NCBI GenBank assembly: GCA_036377075.1
Contig: DASUZB010000237.1
Location: forward strand, 1 to 9,833
Direction: 5' to 3'
Origin: DASUZB01 sp036377075
GTDB lineage: Bacteria > Actinomycetota > CALGFH01
DNA length: 9,833 nucleotides
The notes beneath the pieces are model-generated. The model was given only the letters and a program-made list of their open reading frames with translations, was not told where the DNA came from and searched no databases. The translations under genes were made by a program, and so were the position numbers. Positions 1 to 7,273 of the stretch are shown here, piece by piece. The first letter of the stretch is position 1; each line of letters begins with the position of its first letter.

Positions 1-2
1 TC

Positions 3-443
3 CTGCGCGACGTGTCGGCGTACCTGGAGCTGCCCGGCTGCCGGGCGGCGGTCCAGGAGGTGGTCCGCCCGGCGCTGCTCGCCGACCCTGGATGCGTGCT
101 GGTCGGCCACAGTCTCGGCGGGGTGATCAGCGCCGAGCTCCTGGCCGAAGACGGGGTGCGGGACCGCACCAGCCTGTTCGTCGCCGTCGGGGCGCCCCTG
201 GGCCTGGATGCGGTCACCGCCGGGATGCGGCCACCCGGCGCATCCCGCCCGGCCGCGCCCTGGGTCAACGTCTACGACCCCCGAGACTGGGCGACCCTCG
301 GCTCCCCGTTGCCCCGGGAGGGCGGCCTGCAGGACCAGCTGGCCGTGGCCAACCCTCGCTCCCACGAGCACTCCATCGAGCACTACCTGGCCCATCCCGA
401 GGTCGCCATCCTCATCAGCGACACCCTGGCCGGAAGGACCTGA
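3..443 (+). CDS. Alpha/beta hydrolase, 3' part (5' end outside window)
   Basis: C-terminal 146 residues of an alpha/beta-fold hydrolase; the frame is open to the left edge, so the true start lies upstream and the internal GTG at 12 is probably not it. The nucleophile elbow GHSLGG is at visible residues 35-40 (Ser37). It is followed by a VNVYDPRDW segment that probably carries the acid, and by SHEHSIEHYL, whose His residues can complete the triad. This Ser-Asp-His order and the ending on a YL.HP helix are usual for small esterase/lipase-like hydrolases. No signal peptide can be judged because the N terminus is missing. The gene ends with TGA at 441-443, and 180 bp separate it from the next gene on the same strand. 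The substrate is unknown. The fold call is firm; a specific enzyme name is not possible. Confidence 0.8.
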   Translation: MRDVSAYLELPGCRAAVQEVVRPALLADPGCVLVGHSLGGVISAELLAEDGVRDRTSLFVAVGAPLGLDAVTAGMRPPGASRPAAPWVNVYDPRDWATLGSPLPREGGLQDQLAVANPRSHEHSIEHYLAHPEVAILISDTLAGRT

Positions 444-623
444 CAGCGCTCGGCCCGGGAATCGGGAGATGGATCTGGCGGTTGGGGTTCGAACCTCATT
501 TCCCTCTTGTCGGTTCCGGCTGTTGATGCTAGGACGCTTGGGTAGGCAGGCGCCTCGGCGAGCGGCCGAGCGAAGAGTCCCGGACTCGACGGGGACGCTT
601 GCGCCATGACGGGAGGTCGGGAC
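444..623 (+). promoter_or_regulatory. Intergenic gap with a possible sigma70-type promoter
   Basis: Non-coding stretch between the hydrolase and the membrane protein gene. It holds a TTGTCG hexamer (507-512) and TAGGAC (530-535) separated by 17 bp, a reasonable match to an actinobacterial vegetative promoter, lying in a locally more T-rich patch (about 495-530). That would start transcription near 542 and leave a leader of about 80 nt before the ATG at 624. No convincing terminator hairpin was found behind the hydrolase gene. The promoter call rests only on hexamer resemblance and spacing. Confidence 0.3.
611..616 (+). promoter_or_regulatory. Ribosome binding site deciding the start at 624
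   Basis: GGGAGG lies 7 nt before the ATG at 624. The earlier in-frame ATG at 606 has no purine-rich site in front of it and would place this GGGAGG inside the coding region, so 624 is the better start. Confidence 0.6.
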
Positions 624-1427
624 ATGAGCGAGGCGATCGGACAATCCGGCGGGGCGGCGCTGCCCCGACCGATGGGCATCGGCGAGATCCTCAGCACCGC
701 CTTCCAGCTGTACCAGCGGCACTGGCGCACCCTGCTGGCCATCGCCGCGGTGGTCGTGGTCCCCTTCACGCTGCTGCAGTACCTGATCGGCGACCAGGTC
801 CGGACCAGGGGGGAGGAGACCGCCAACGGGGTGGTGTCGACCTCCTCGTGGGCGGTCGGGATCGCTGGGCTGGTGACGGCGCTGGCCGGAATGGTGATGT
901 TCCTGGTCCTGACCGGGGCGATCACCAGGGCGGTGGCCGCCGAGCTGGCCGGGGAGGATCCCAGCCTGGAGCAGAGCTACCGCTTCGGGTTCCACCGGTT
1001 CTGGTCGGTGCTGCTGGTGAGCGTGCTGGTTGGCCTGGCCACCGTGGCCGGGCTGATCCTGTTCATCATCCCCGGGATCTACATCGGCGTCCGGCTGTGT
1101 GTGAGTATCGAGGCGCTGGTGGTGGAGGGGCGCCGGGGGACCCAGGCGATGGGGCGTTCCTGGGAGCTGGTCGGCGGGCACTGGTGGCACGCATTCGGGA
1201 CGCTGCTGGTCGCCGCGCTGCTCACCGGGCTGGTCAACGCGCTGATCACGGCCCCGTTTGGCGGCACCAGCTGGTTCTTGCAGGCGGTGGTGGCGGCGGT
1301 CGCGACCGTGGTCACGCTGCCATATGGGGTGCTGGTCGGGGTGCTGCTGTACCTGGATCTGCGTGCCCGCAACGAGCAGCTGACCCTGGAGAGGCTCAGG
1401 GCCGACCTGCAGGCATCAGCCGCCTGA
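624..1427 (+). CDS. Multi-pass membrane protein (GPDPase membrane-domain/YciC-like)
   Basis: Protein of 267 residues. A short polar N terminus leads to RPMGIGEILSTAFQLYQRHW, the typical opening of actinobacterial membrane proteins related to the glycerophosphodiester phosphodiesterase membrane-domain family: an amphipathic helix, then an LLAIAAVVVVPFTLL membrane segment. About five to six hydrophobic segments follow, including WAVGIAGLVTALAGMVMFLVL, VLLVSVLVGLATVAGLILFIIPG with the conserved IPGIYIGVRL loop, a WWHAFGTLLVAALLTGLV segment, and a last hydrophobic stretch ending in YLDLRARNE. The RS(W)ELV.G.WW motif after the middle segments is also typical. No catalytic phosphodiesterase domain is present, so this is the membrane part alone and its function is unknown. 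The gene converges on the cupin gene with 44 bp between stops. Confidence 0.75.
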   Translation: MSEAIGQSGGAALPRPMGIGEILSTAFQLYQRHWRTLLAIAAVVVVPFTLLQYLIGDQVRTRGEETANGVVSTSSWAVGIAGLVTALAGMVMFLVLTGAITRAVAAELAGEDPSLEQSYRFGFHRFWSVLLVSVLVGLATVAGLILFIIPGIYIGVRLCVSIEALVVEGRRGTQAMGRSWELVGGHWWHAFGTLLVAALLTGLVNALITAPFGGTSWFLQAVVAAVATVVTLPYGVLVGVLLYLDLRARNEQLTLERLRADLQASAA

Positions 1428-1471
1428 CCCGATCGCGGCCACAGGAAGGCTGCAGGTCGGAACGGCTTGAC

Positions 1472-2053
1472 CTATCGCTTGCGGAGCGGGACGCCCTTGT
1501 GCTCGGCGCCGATGACGACGCCGACCATGACCGCTGGCTCGTCGCGATCGTTCCGCCAACTGTGTGTGACGCCGTTGACGATCAACCAGTCGCCGGGTGC
1601 CAGGCGGACCTCGGCGTCTTCGAGCACGAAGACGGCTTCACCGGACAGCTGCATGACGCAGTCGATGGAAGCGGTCGCATGCAGTCCCGTGAAGCCCGGA
1701 ATGGTTCCATAGCCGGCCGCGGGGTTGGGGTCCGGAACGATCGCGACCGCGCTGGCGGTCTGTTCGCGGGCGATCTCGGCCGCGCGAACCGGGTCGGAGG
1801 TGTCGAACATGCTGTCGGGATTGAAGTTTGCTGGAAGGGTGAGGACGGTGACGTGGAACCCGCCCGGGCGCGGGATCAGCGGACCCGCGAAGTCGGGACG
1901 TGTGCCACCGTCCGGAATGACGACGGGGGCGTCTGCCGCCCAGATCGACCATTTCGGCCCGAAGTCCGGATCGGTCGGCTGAACGTCCTCGTCGCCGACG
2001 ACGACGGCCTTGCCCGTGTCGTCGTGACCGGTGACCACTCGACGCATCCTCAT
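1472..2053 (-). CDS. Cupin-domain protein
   Basis: Protein of 193 residues, soluble, no signal peptide. It opens with RRVVTGHDDTGKAVVVGDED (residues 4-23), a signature of a common actinobacterial and proteobacterial cupin group. The cupin core lies at about 121-182: H125-A-T-A-S-I-D131, then a MQLSGEAVFVLED strand pair, then PGDWLIVNGVTHSWRN (153-168) with His164 and Asn168 of cupin motif 2. Motif 1 has only H125 rather than the full HxH...E set, so metal binding may be weak or absent. Members of this group are often encoded beside oxidation or hydrolysis enzymes, as here behind the epoxide hydrolase, but no defined reaction follows. It is last in the minus-strand run, 43 nt after the epoxide hydrolase stop, so probably co-transcribed. 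The second ATG (2047) is an alternative start with better spacing to the ribosome binding site. Confidence 0.85.
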   Translation of the reverse strand: MRMRRVVTGHDDTGKAVVVGDEDVQPTDPDFGPKWSIWAADAPVVIPDGGTRPDFAGPLIPRPGGFHVTVLTLPANFNPDSMFDTSDPVRAAEIAREQTASAVAIVPDPNPAAGYGTIPGFTGLHATASIDCVMQLSGEAVFVLEDAEVRLAPGDWLIVNGVTHSWRNDRDEPAVMVGVVIGAEHKGVPLRKR

Positions 2054-2056
2054 GGA

Positions 2057-2062
2057 CCTCCT
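2057..2062 (-). promoter_or_regulatory. Ribosome binding site of the cupin gene
   Basis: AGGAGG on the minus strand, 3 nt before the ATG at 2053 and 9 nt before the in-frame ATG at 2047. The spacing favours 2047, which would shorten the protein by two residues. Confidence 0.6.
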
Positions 2063-2096
2063 GCCTTCTTCTCGATGGGCTGGGCGGGGGGGCCGG

Positions 2097-3251
2097 TCAG
2101 CGAAGCGTCCGGAAGAAGGAGCGCAGGTCGCCGGTGAGCAGATCGGGAGCGTCGTGGGCGGCCCAGTGGCTGCCGCGGTCGAACTCGCTCCAGGAGACGA
2201 TGTTGGAATGGTCGCGCTCGGCGAAGCGGCGGATCGGCCGGAAGTCGAAGGCGAAGCTCGCCAGGCCGATGGGGACGGTGGTCGGCCCGGTCGGCGGCTC
2301 GGCATGCTTGTTCTCGTAGTAGAAGCGGGCCGCCGACGCCGCCGTGTTGGTCAGCCAGTAGATCGCGACGTTGGTGATGAGGTGGTCCTTGCTCAGGGCG
2401 TCGCCGAACAGCTGGCCGCTCCAGCCGATCTGCCCGGCCGGGGAGTCGGCCAGCGCGTGCGCGACCGTCTGCGGCTGCGCCTGCTGCAGCTTGTCGTGGA
2501 CCGCGTGGTCGACGAAGCCCTGCAGGAAGTTCAGGTACTGCAGCTCCTCGGGGGTCAGGCCCTCGAACTCGGCCGGGTCGCCCGAGGGGAAGGAGAAGAA
2601 CTGGTTGACGTGCACCCCGATGACGTGCTCGGGGTCGACCCGTCCCTGGAGGGGGGCCACGATGGCGCCGGCGTCGTTGCCGTGGGCGCCATACCGGTCA
2701 TAGCCGAGCCGCCGCATCAGCTCGGCCCACGCTCGCGCGGTCCGCTGGGCGTCCCAGCCCGGCTCGCGGGTGGGCCCGGAGAAGGCGAAGCCGGGCAGGG
2801 AGGGGACCACCACGTGGAAGGCGTCGGCCGGCTCACCGCCGTGGCCGCGGGGGTCGGTGAGCGGCGCGACCAGGTCCAGGTACTCCAGGAAGGTGTTGGG
2901 CCAGCCATGGGTGAGCATCAGCGGCGTGGCCTCCGGGTCGCGGGAGCGGACATGCAGGAAGTGGATCGGCTGCCCGTCGATCTCGGTGATGAACTGCGGG
3001 TACTCGTTGAGCCTTGCCTCCCAGGCGCGCCAGTCGTACTTGTGCTGCCAGTGGTCGACCAGGTCGCTGACGTAGCCGACCGGGACGCCGTACTCCCAGC
3101 CCGGCGGGATCGGGCCCCGCTGGGGGCCGCTGGTGTCGAGGGGGAGCTCGTTGGCCCAGCGGGTCCGGGCCAGCCGGTCGGCGAGGTCGTCAAGGTCGGC
3201 TTGGGGGATCTGGATGCGGAACGGGCGAATCTCCTGGCTGGCGTCGCTCAC
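2097..3251 (-). CDS. Epoxide hydrolase, EHN (microsomal-type) family
   Basis: Protein of 384 residues, the usual family length. Enzymes of this group add water to epoxides through an ester intermediate on an Asp. The N-terminal EHN domain (residues 7-120) shows IRPFRIQIPQADLDDLADRLARTRW and the YDWRAWEARLNEYPQF.TEIDG.PIHF segment that wraps the catalytic fold. The alpha/beta-hydrolase core has the oxyanion HGWP motif (115-118), VVPSLPGFAFSGP (148-160), the nucleophile elbow AHGNDAGA with Asp193 as likely nucleophile, lid-side RFYYE (Tyr311/312), and GSHWAAHDAPDLL with His362 as likely base. The elbow is GND.G rather than the more frequent GGDWG, but the Asp is kept. No signal peptide. The start is GTG with GAGGAG seven nt upstream. 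It lies 122 bp after the GlxA-type regulator and 43 bp before the cupin. The natural substrate is unknown. Confidence 0.9.
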   Translation of the reverse strand: MSDASQEIRPFRIQIPQADLDDLADRLARTRWANELPLDTSGPQRGPIPPGWEYGVPVGYVSDLVDHWQHKYDWRAWEARLNEYPQFITEIDGQPIHFLHVRSRDPEATPLMLTHGWPNTFLEYLDLVAPLTDPRGHGGEPADAFHVVVPSLPGFAFSGPTREPGWDAQRTARAWAELMRRLGYDRYGAHGNDAGAIVAPLQGRVDPEHVIGVHVNQFFSFPSGDPAEFEGLTPEELQYLNFLQGFVDHAVHDKLQQAQPQTVAHALADSPAGQIGWSGQLFGDALSKDHLITNVAIYWLTNTAASAARFYYENKHAEPPTGPTTVPIGLASFAFDFRPIRRFAERDHSNIVSWSEFDRGSHWAAHDAPDLLTGDLRSFFRTLR

Positions 3252-3373
3252 GGCATATCTCCTCGCATCAACGACGTGTGCCGGCTCTGCGGTGAAGCCG
3301 TCCAGAGCGTTTCAGCGTCCGGGTCGTGGCGGAAGCGGGGATCTCGCCAACCAGCGACGATTTCAGGACAGCC
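3252..3373 (-). promoter_or_regulatory. Intergenic gap before the epoxide hydrolase
   Basis: The longest gap inside the minus-strand run, 122 bp between the GlxA-type regulator stop and the epoxide hydrolase start. Only the ribosome binding site at its right end by the gene is recognisable. No clear -35/-10 pair or terminator hairpin was found. Its size would allow a separate promoter for the epoxide hydrolase and cupin genes, possibly controlled by the adjacent regulator; this is inference from spacing alone. Confidence 0.2.
3259..3264 (-). promoter_or_regulatory. Ribosome binding site supporting the GTG start of the epoxide hydrolase
   Basis: GAGGAG on the minus strand, 7 nt before the GTG at 3251-3249. 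The nearby ATG at the end of this spacer is out of frame and runs straight into a stop. Confidence 0.65.
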
Positions 3374-4384
3374 TCAGGACCGCGCGCCAAAGGTGCCGCG
3401 ATAGGTGGCCGGAGCGACTCCCACGAGTCGCCGGAAGTGGGGGCGCAGGGCTGCGGCCGAGGAGAATCCGCAGGATCGCGCCACCTCCTCCACGGACAGC
3501 CGGGTGGACTCCAGCAGCCGTTGGGCACGAATCACGCGTTGATGGGTCAGCCAGGTTGCAGGTGCGGTCCCGCTGAGCTCGCGGAAGCGCCGGTCAAAGT
3601 TGCGCCTGCTCATTCGGGCCCGACGAGCCATCAGATCGATCGGCAGGATCTGGTCGAGCCGCCCGAGCGCCCAGCTCATCGTCTCGCCGACGGGGTCGTC
3701 CTGGTTCAGTTCGGGTACCGGCGACTCGATGTACTGCGACTGCCCGCCGGGACGGTGGGGTGCCACCACGATGCTTCGGGCCAGGCGGTTGGCCACAACC
3801 GCGCCATGAGAGGCCCTGATCAGATGCAGGCCCAGGTCCATCCCGGCGGCACCACCACCGGCGGTGAGGATGTCACCGTCGTCGATGTAGAGGACCGACG
3901 CGCGGACGGAGATCTTTGGGTACATCTGGGCGAGCTCCCCGGCGAGCGCCCAGTGCGTCGTGGCCGGGCGCTCGTCCAGCAGCCCGGCCGCGGCCAGCAC
4001 GAACACCCCGGAGCACAGACCGGCCAGCCGTGCTCCCGCGGCGTGCGCGCCGCGCAGCGATTCCAGCAGCGGCTCCGGCGGGTGTTCGGCCGGATCCCGC
4101 CAGTAGGGCACGATGACCAGATCTGCCTCGCGGATCGCGGGGAGGTCGTAGGGCACGTTGCAGACCAGGCCGCCGCCGCGTGTCGCGGCGTCCGGCTCGC
4201 CGGAGACGATGCGCACATCGAGTTCGGGCAGCGCGCCGTAGTACACGGCCGCGTCGAACACGCCGAACGCGAAGGACATGATGCCCAGGGAGACACCGTC
4301 CACGACCACGACCACGAGCCGCCGTGGGGTGGGCGATGCTGCAGGCAGGTTCAGGTTCGGCCCCGCCAGAGCCTCTTCCACCAT
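3374..4384 (-). CDS. GlxA-type AraC-family transcriptional regulator (DJ-1/PfpI + HTH)
   Basis: Protein of 336 residues. Residues 22-190 form a DJ-1/PfpI (class I glutamine amidotransferase-like) domain: RRLVVVVVDGVSLGIMSFAFGVFDAA, then LVIVPYWRD, the elbow-like GLCSGVFVLAAAGLLDERPATTHW with Cys124, and LTAGGGAAGMDLGLHLI (173-189). Residues 240-331 form the two-helix-turn-helix AraC DNA-binding domain: LARRARMS.RNFDRRFRELSGTAPATWL, a linker helix, then LSVEEVARSCGFSSAAALRPHFRRLVGVAPATYR. This architecture is that of GlxA/FtrA-type regulators, where the first domain probably senses a ligand and has no known enzyme activity. ATG at 4384 is used because the frame upstream of it is antisense-like and overlaps the monooxygenase. 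The gap to the monooxygenase stop is 4 nt, so the two are very likely co-transcribed and perhaps translationally coupled. It may control the flanking oxidation genes. Confidence 0.9.
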   Translation of the reverse strand: MVEEALAGPNLNLPAASPTPRRLVVVVVDGVSLGIMSFAFGVFDAAVYYGALPELDVRIVSGEPDAATRGGGLVCNVPYDLPAIREADLVIVPYWRDPAEHPPEPLLESLRGAHAAGARLAGLCSGVFVLAAAGLLDERPATTHWALAGELAQMYPKISVRASVLYIDDGDILTAGGGAAGMDLGLHLIRASHGAVVANRLARSIVVAPHRPGGQSQYIESPVPELNQDDPVGETMSWALGRLDQILPIDLMARRARMSRRNFDRRFRELSGTAPATWLTHQRVIRAQRLLESTRLSVEEVARSCGFSSAAALRPHFRRLVGVAPATYRGTFGARS

Positions 4385-4388
4385 GACC

Positions 4389-5741
4389 CTAGTCTGGCTC
4401 CGGACCGGAGGGCGGGCAAGATCCCGAGCGTGACCACCCGTCGGCGGCGGCGAGTTCGTCAATGAGTTCGCGCCGGAAGGCGTGATAGTCGACCTCGATC
4501 GCGTGCCGGGGCGACGGATCGAACCGATGATGGGGGTGTGCGACTTCGTGGCGGATGCGCGCATCGATGTCGGACGGGCGTTGCAGCCGCCCGCTGATCT
4601 GCAGCGCCGCGATGCGCGCCTGGTGGTCGGCGAGCCGCCAGATGCAGCCGATCGGCTGGAAGAGGCCGATGAAGAACAGGCTGGGGATCGTCGGATGCAT
4701 CATCTTCAGATAGAGCGGCGGCGTCTTGGCCATGTCCCAGTCGGCGACCCGCTTGGACAGGAACGGGAAGCTGGTGCGGAAGCCGGTTGCCATGATGATG
4801 GCGTCGAATGCTTCCTGTGTGCCGTCGGCGAAGTGGACGATGTGCCCGTCGTAGCGCTCGATGCCGTGGCGCGCGACGAGCCGGCCGTGGCGTAGCGCTT
4901 CGAGGACGCTGGAATTGACCGTCGGGTGTCTCGCCAGCGGCGGGTCGGTCGGAGCCTGTAGGCCGTAGTCCTCCCACCTACCGATCGCGAGCCGCAGCCA
5001 GAGCTTCAGCGCCGACTGGAGCAGCGGCCTTGGAAGCTTGCCGCTCCAGAACGCATGGACGATGTCGATCGGCTGCCCGAGCATGCGTCTCGGAATGAAG
5101 TAGGCTCCCGCTCGCATGCTGAGCGCGGCGCGCGAGGCGAGCCGGGCGACATCGACGGCGATATCGGCGGCGGAGTTGCCTGCGCCGACCACCAGCACGC
5201 GCTGGCCGCGGAATTGGTCGGGGCGTTTGTAGGTCGAGGAGTGCAGGATCTCGCCGGTGAACGTGCCTGGGTATGCCGGTACGAACGCGTTGCGGTGGTG
5301 GCCGGAGCAGACCAGCAGGCTGTCGAAGCGCTCGGCCCTTGTTTCGCCGTCCGCGGTCACGCGAACCGTCCATCGGCCATCGCTGCCAAGCGCGCATCGC
5401 TCGACGTGTGCGCCGAGGCGGATGTGCGGCTCGACCTGAAACGCTCTTGCATAGTCGGTGAAGTAGGCGAGCAGCTGGCGGTGCGAGGGGAAATCGGGAT
5501 AGTCGTTGGGCATCGGAAAGTCGTCGAACGACGACATGCGCCTCGACGAGAGGGTGCGCGAGCACGCATGGACGCTGACCCGGTGGGGATCGTCGGTGAA
5601 CGCCCAGTTGCCGCCGATGCCGCTGCTCTCCTCGTAGCAGACGATGTTGCGGCAGCCGGCCTGAAGGAGGTTCTTCAGCGCGGTCAGCCCGCAGGGCCCC
5701 GCGCCGATCACGCAGATCCGCTTCTCGCCGGATGATGTCAT
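4389..5741 (-). CDS. Flavin-containing monooxygenase (FMO-type, class B)
   Basis: Protein of 450 residues. FMO-family enzymes use FAD and NADPH to oxygenate soft nucleophiles or, in some members, ketones. The FAD-binding motif ICVIGAGPCGL is at residues 9-19 and CYEESSGIGGNW (35-46) follows as in FMOs. The FMO stretch LVCSGHHRNAFVPAYPG (143-159) covers the identifying region, with SGHH as in eukaryotic FMOs rather than the FxGxxxHxxxWP of classical Baeyer-Villiger enzymes. The NADPH motif VVGAGNSAADIA is at 184-195 and the ATGF motif at 318-321. No membrane anchor is seen. ATG at 5741 is chosen because the FAD motif then starts at a usual distance; a TTG at 5753 with AGGAAGG 10 nt upstream is an alternative adding four residues. 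The gene starts 30 nt after the UbiA-like gene stop. Codon use seems slightly less GC-biased than in neighbours, a weak hint of separate origin. Substrate unknown. Confidence 0.9.
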   Translation of the reverse strand: MTSSGEKRICVIGAGPCGLTALKNLLQAGCRNIVCYEESSGIGGNWAFTDDPHRVSVHACSRTLSSRRMSSFDDFPMPNDYPDFPSHRQLLAYFTDYARAFQVEPHIRLGAHVERCALGSDGRWTVRVTADGETRAERFDSLLVCSGHHRNAFVPAYPGTFTGEILHSSTYKRPDQFRGQRVLVVGAGNSAADIAVDVARLASRAALSMRAGAYFIPRRMLGQPIDIVHAFWSGKLPRPLLQSALKLWLRLAIGRWEDYGLQAPTDPPLARHPTVNSSVLEALRHGRLVARHGIERYDGHIVHFADGTQEAFDAIIMATGFRTSFPFLSKRVADWDMAKTPPLYLKMMHPTIPSLFFIGLFQPIGCIWRLADHQARIAALQISGRLQRPSDIDARIRHEVAHPHHRFDPSPRHAIEVDYHAFRRELIDELAAADGWSRSGSCPPSGPEPD

Positions 5742-5771
5742 CGCCTCGGGCAAGGGCGCCGGTCCTTCCTC

Positions 5772-6545
5772 TCAGAGGCGGAAGGCGACGAGGGTCGCGG
5801 CGAGCACGACGGTCGCGAGTGCGAGGAGCCGCAGTCCGGTCTCGGCAGGAGCGGTGAGTCGCCTGGCGTCAAGCGGCTCCGTGCCGGCGTCGGCGAGCTC
5901 GAGCTCGCCGCGGACCGCGATCACCCGGCGTCGCACGTACCGCACGTGGCTCGAGAGCGCGCGCTGGGCGAGCGAGAGCAGGACCGCGAAGACCGCGGCG
6001 AGCGCCGTGACGCCCCGGACGTCGCCCGCGACGGCCGCGTAGCCGTTGAGCACGGGGAAGCCGCCCCACGCGAGCCCGAACCAGAGGTCCGAATGGAAGC
6101 GTCCCCCGGCGAGCTCCAGGTTGTACGCCAGCACCAGGAACAGCCCGAGGGGGATGAGCAGCGCGAGCCAGGCCTCGAAGGTCAGCGCGCCCACGACGCC
6201 GATCGCGCAGGCGTCCACGATCGAGACACCGGCGAGCGCGACCAGCACCCGATCGGGGATCTTCGTGCGCAGCGGTCGCCCGTTCAGTTCGTCGAGGGCG
6301 TGCGCGCCGATCCCGACGGCGAGCGCGAACGCGGCGACGACCGCGCCGAGCCGTTCCCAGGCGACCACGGGCGCCAGGCAGCCGCCGATGACGACGTAGG
6401 ACAGATGCCACGCCGTGTAGGGAGGATGCAGCAGCGTCACGTAGTCCCGCCAGCCGCCGCGCTCCAGCGCATACCAGGCGGGACGGGAGACCGGCCGTAC
6501 CGCCGGCGTGGTGCCGCCCCTGGCGGGGCGGTCGGGCAGGCTCAT
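5772..6545 (-). CDS. UbiA-like multi-pass membrane protein
   Basis: Protein of 257 residues. A polar N terminus of about 33 residues is followed by RDYVTLLHPPYTAWHLSYVVIGG, like the first helix of UbiA prenyltransferases, and by some seven hydrophobic segments. The loop AHALDELNGRPLRTKIP (81-97) sits where UbiA proteins have the NDxxD...K.RP substrate loop. AYNLELAGGRFHSDLWFGLAWGGFPVLNGYAAV (140-172) resembles the second UbiA loop with its YN/YS...G.GD...G..FG..V.G.Y pattern. Most of the metal-binding Asp residues are missing: only Asp85/Glu86 and Asp153 remain. It may therefore be a divergent prenyltransferase or a non-catalytic relative. The start has GGGGAG six nt upstream, and its ATG probably overlaps the stop of the upstream methyltransferase as ATGA. 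Pairing with a UbiE/MenG-like methyltransferase supports an isoprenoid or quinone-like substrate, but this is inference. Confidence 0.6.
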   Translation of the reverse strand: MSLPDRPARGGTTPAVRPVSRPAWYALERGGWRDYVTLLHPPYTAWHLSYVVIGGCLAPVVAWERLGAVVAAFALAVGIGAHALDELNGRPLRTKIPDRVLVALAGVSIVDACAIGVVGALTFEAWLALLIPLGLFLVLAYNLELAGGRFHSDLWFGLAWGGFPVLNGYAAVAGDVRGVTALAAVFAVLLSLAQRALSSHVRYVRRRVIAVRGELELADAGTEPLDARRLTAPAETGLRLLALATVVLAATLVAFRL

Positions 6546-7230
6546 GGCTTGCTCCCCAGATGACAACGGCGGCGCCGAGACTCCGCGGCCCCACCTCGAC
6601 CCCGCGCAGGCCCGCCGCGTGCCACCACTCCAGCTGACGCTGGAGCGGGTGGCGCCGCCAGAAGTCGCGGATCGACCCTCCCAGGAAGTCGCCGACCTCC
6701 TGCCAGCCGGTCCGGAGGAGGCGGCCGGCGAGCGGCAGCACCCCCTGGACGTAGAGGTCCCAGAGCGGGCGGGCGGGCCCCCGGGGGACGCCAAACTCGA
6801 GCGAGGCGACGACGCCACCCGGACGCACCACGCGCGCGAGCTCGGCCAGCGTCGCCCCCGGGTCGGCGACGTAGCGGAGCAGGTACGTGAACGTGAGGTG
6901 GTCGACGGACCCGGAATCGAGCGGGAGCGCCTCCGCCGAGGCAGTGATCAGCTGGACCTCGTCGCCGAAGCGACGGTGTGCGACCGCCAGCATCTCGGGG
7001 CTCTGATCGACCCCGGTGACCCCGAATCCCTGCCGCAGGAGCTCTGCTGCGACGAGCCCCGTCCCGGTCGCCACGTCGAGGACCTGGCCGCCGCGCGGAA
7101 GGCGCGAGACGAGGAAGCGGCGCCAGCGCGGGTCCTGTCCCAGCGAGAGCGCGGCGCCGACGCGGTCGTAGGTCGGCCCGAGCGGGGCGAAGAGCTCGCG
7201 GGCCTGCGCTTCCAGACTCCGCGCCGGCAT
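6542..7230 (-). CDS. UbiE/MenG-like SAM methyltransferase with apparent frameshift at its last codons
   Basis: Class I SAM-dependent methyltransferase of the UbiE/MenG (demethylmenaquinone methyltransferase) type. From the ATG at 7230: FAPLGPTYDRVGAALSLGQDPRWRR (14-38), SAM motif I VLDVATGTG (50-58), GVDQSPEML (73-81), motif II EALPLDSGSVDHLTFTYLLRYV (100-121), motif III VVRPGGVVASLEFGVP (134-149), and FLGGSIRDFW (182-191). The body ends at VVIWG (222-226). In the sequence as given the frame does not stop there but runs on through the next gene. One added base in the G4 run (6554-6557) would give WGSKP and a TGA at 6544-6542, a 229-residue protein of ordinary length overlapping the next start as ATGA. 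ATG 7230 is preferred over ATG 7269 because AAGGAG lies 10 nt before it. True menaquinone role versus another lipid substrate cannot be settled. Confidence 0.8.
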
Positions 7231-7240
7231 CCGTCCATCA

Positions 7241-7246
7241 CTCCTT
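7241..7246 (-). promoter_or_regulatory. Ribosome binding site deciding the methyltransferase start
   Basis: AAGGAG on the minus strand, 10 nt before the ATG at 7230. The in-frame ATG at 7269 lies only 4 nt after the MMPL stop but has no purine-rich site in front of it. Confidence 0.5.
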
Positions 7247-7273
7247 TCGGTCGTCGGGTCGGCCGCCATGGCG

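Noticed and set aside
482..500. GGTTCGAACC, like the T-loop arm of a tRNA
   Set aside because: No acceptor, anticodon or D-arm pairing was found around it, and the five-base T stem does not pair. It is a short palindrome, not a tRNA gene.
1454..1473. AGGTC...GACCT inverted repeat between the convergent stops
   Set aside because: Only five base pairs with a 10-nt loop and no T run; too weak to call a terminator.
599..2137. 512-codon + strand frame overlapping the membrane protein and the cupin
   Set aside because: It is out of frame with the membrane protein and antisense to the cupin; both of those have clear family signatures.
2031..3404. Long + strand open frame antisense to the epoxide hydrolase
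   Set aside because: Codon-position bias and family motifs are all on the minus strand here; the + frame is a low-complexity Gly/Val/Arg shadow typical of high-GC antisense frames.
5768..5778. CCTCT-C-AGAGG inverted repeat at the end of the UbiA-like gene
   Set aside because: One-base centre and five-base arms cannot form a stable terminator hairpin, and the next gene starts only 30 nt further on.
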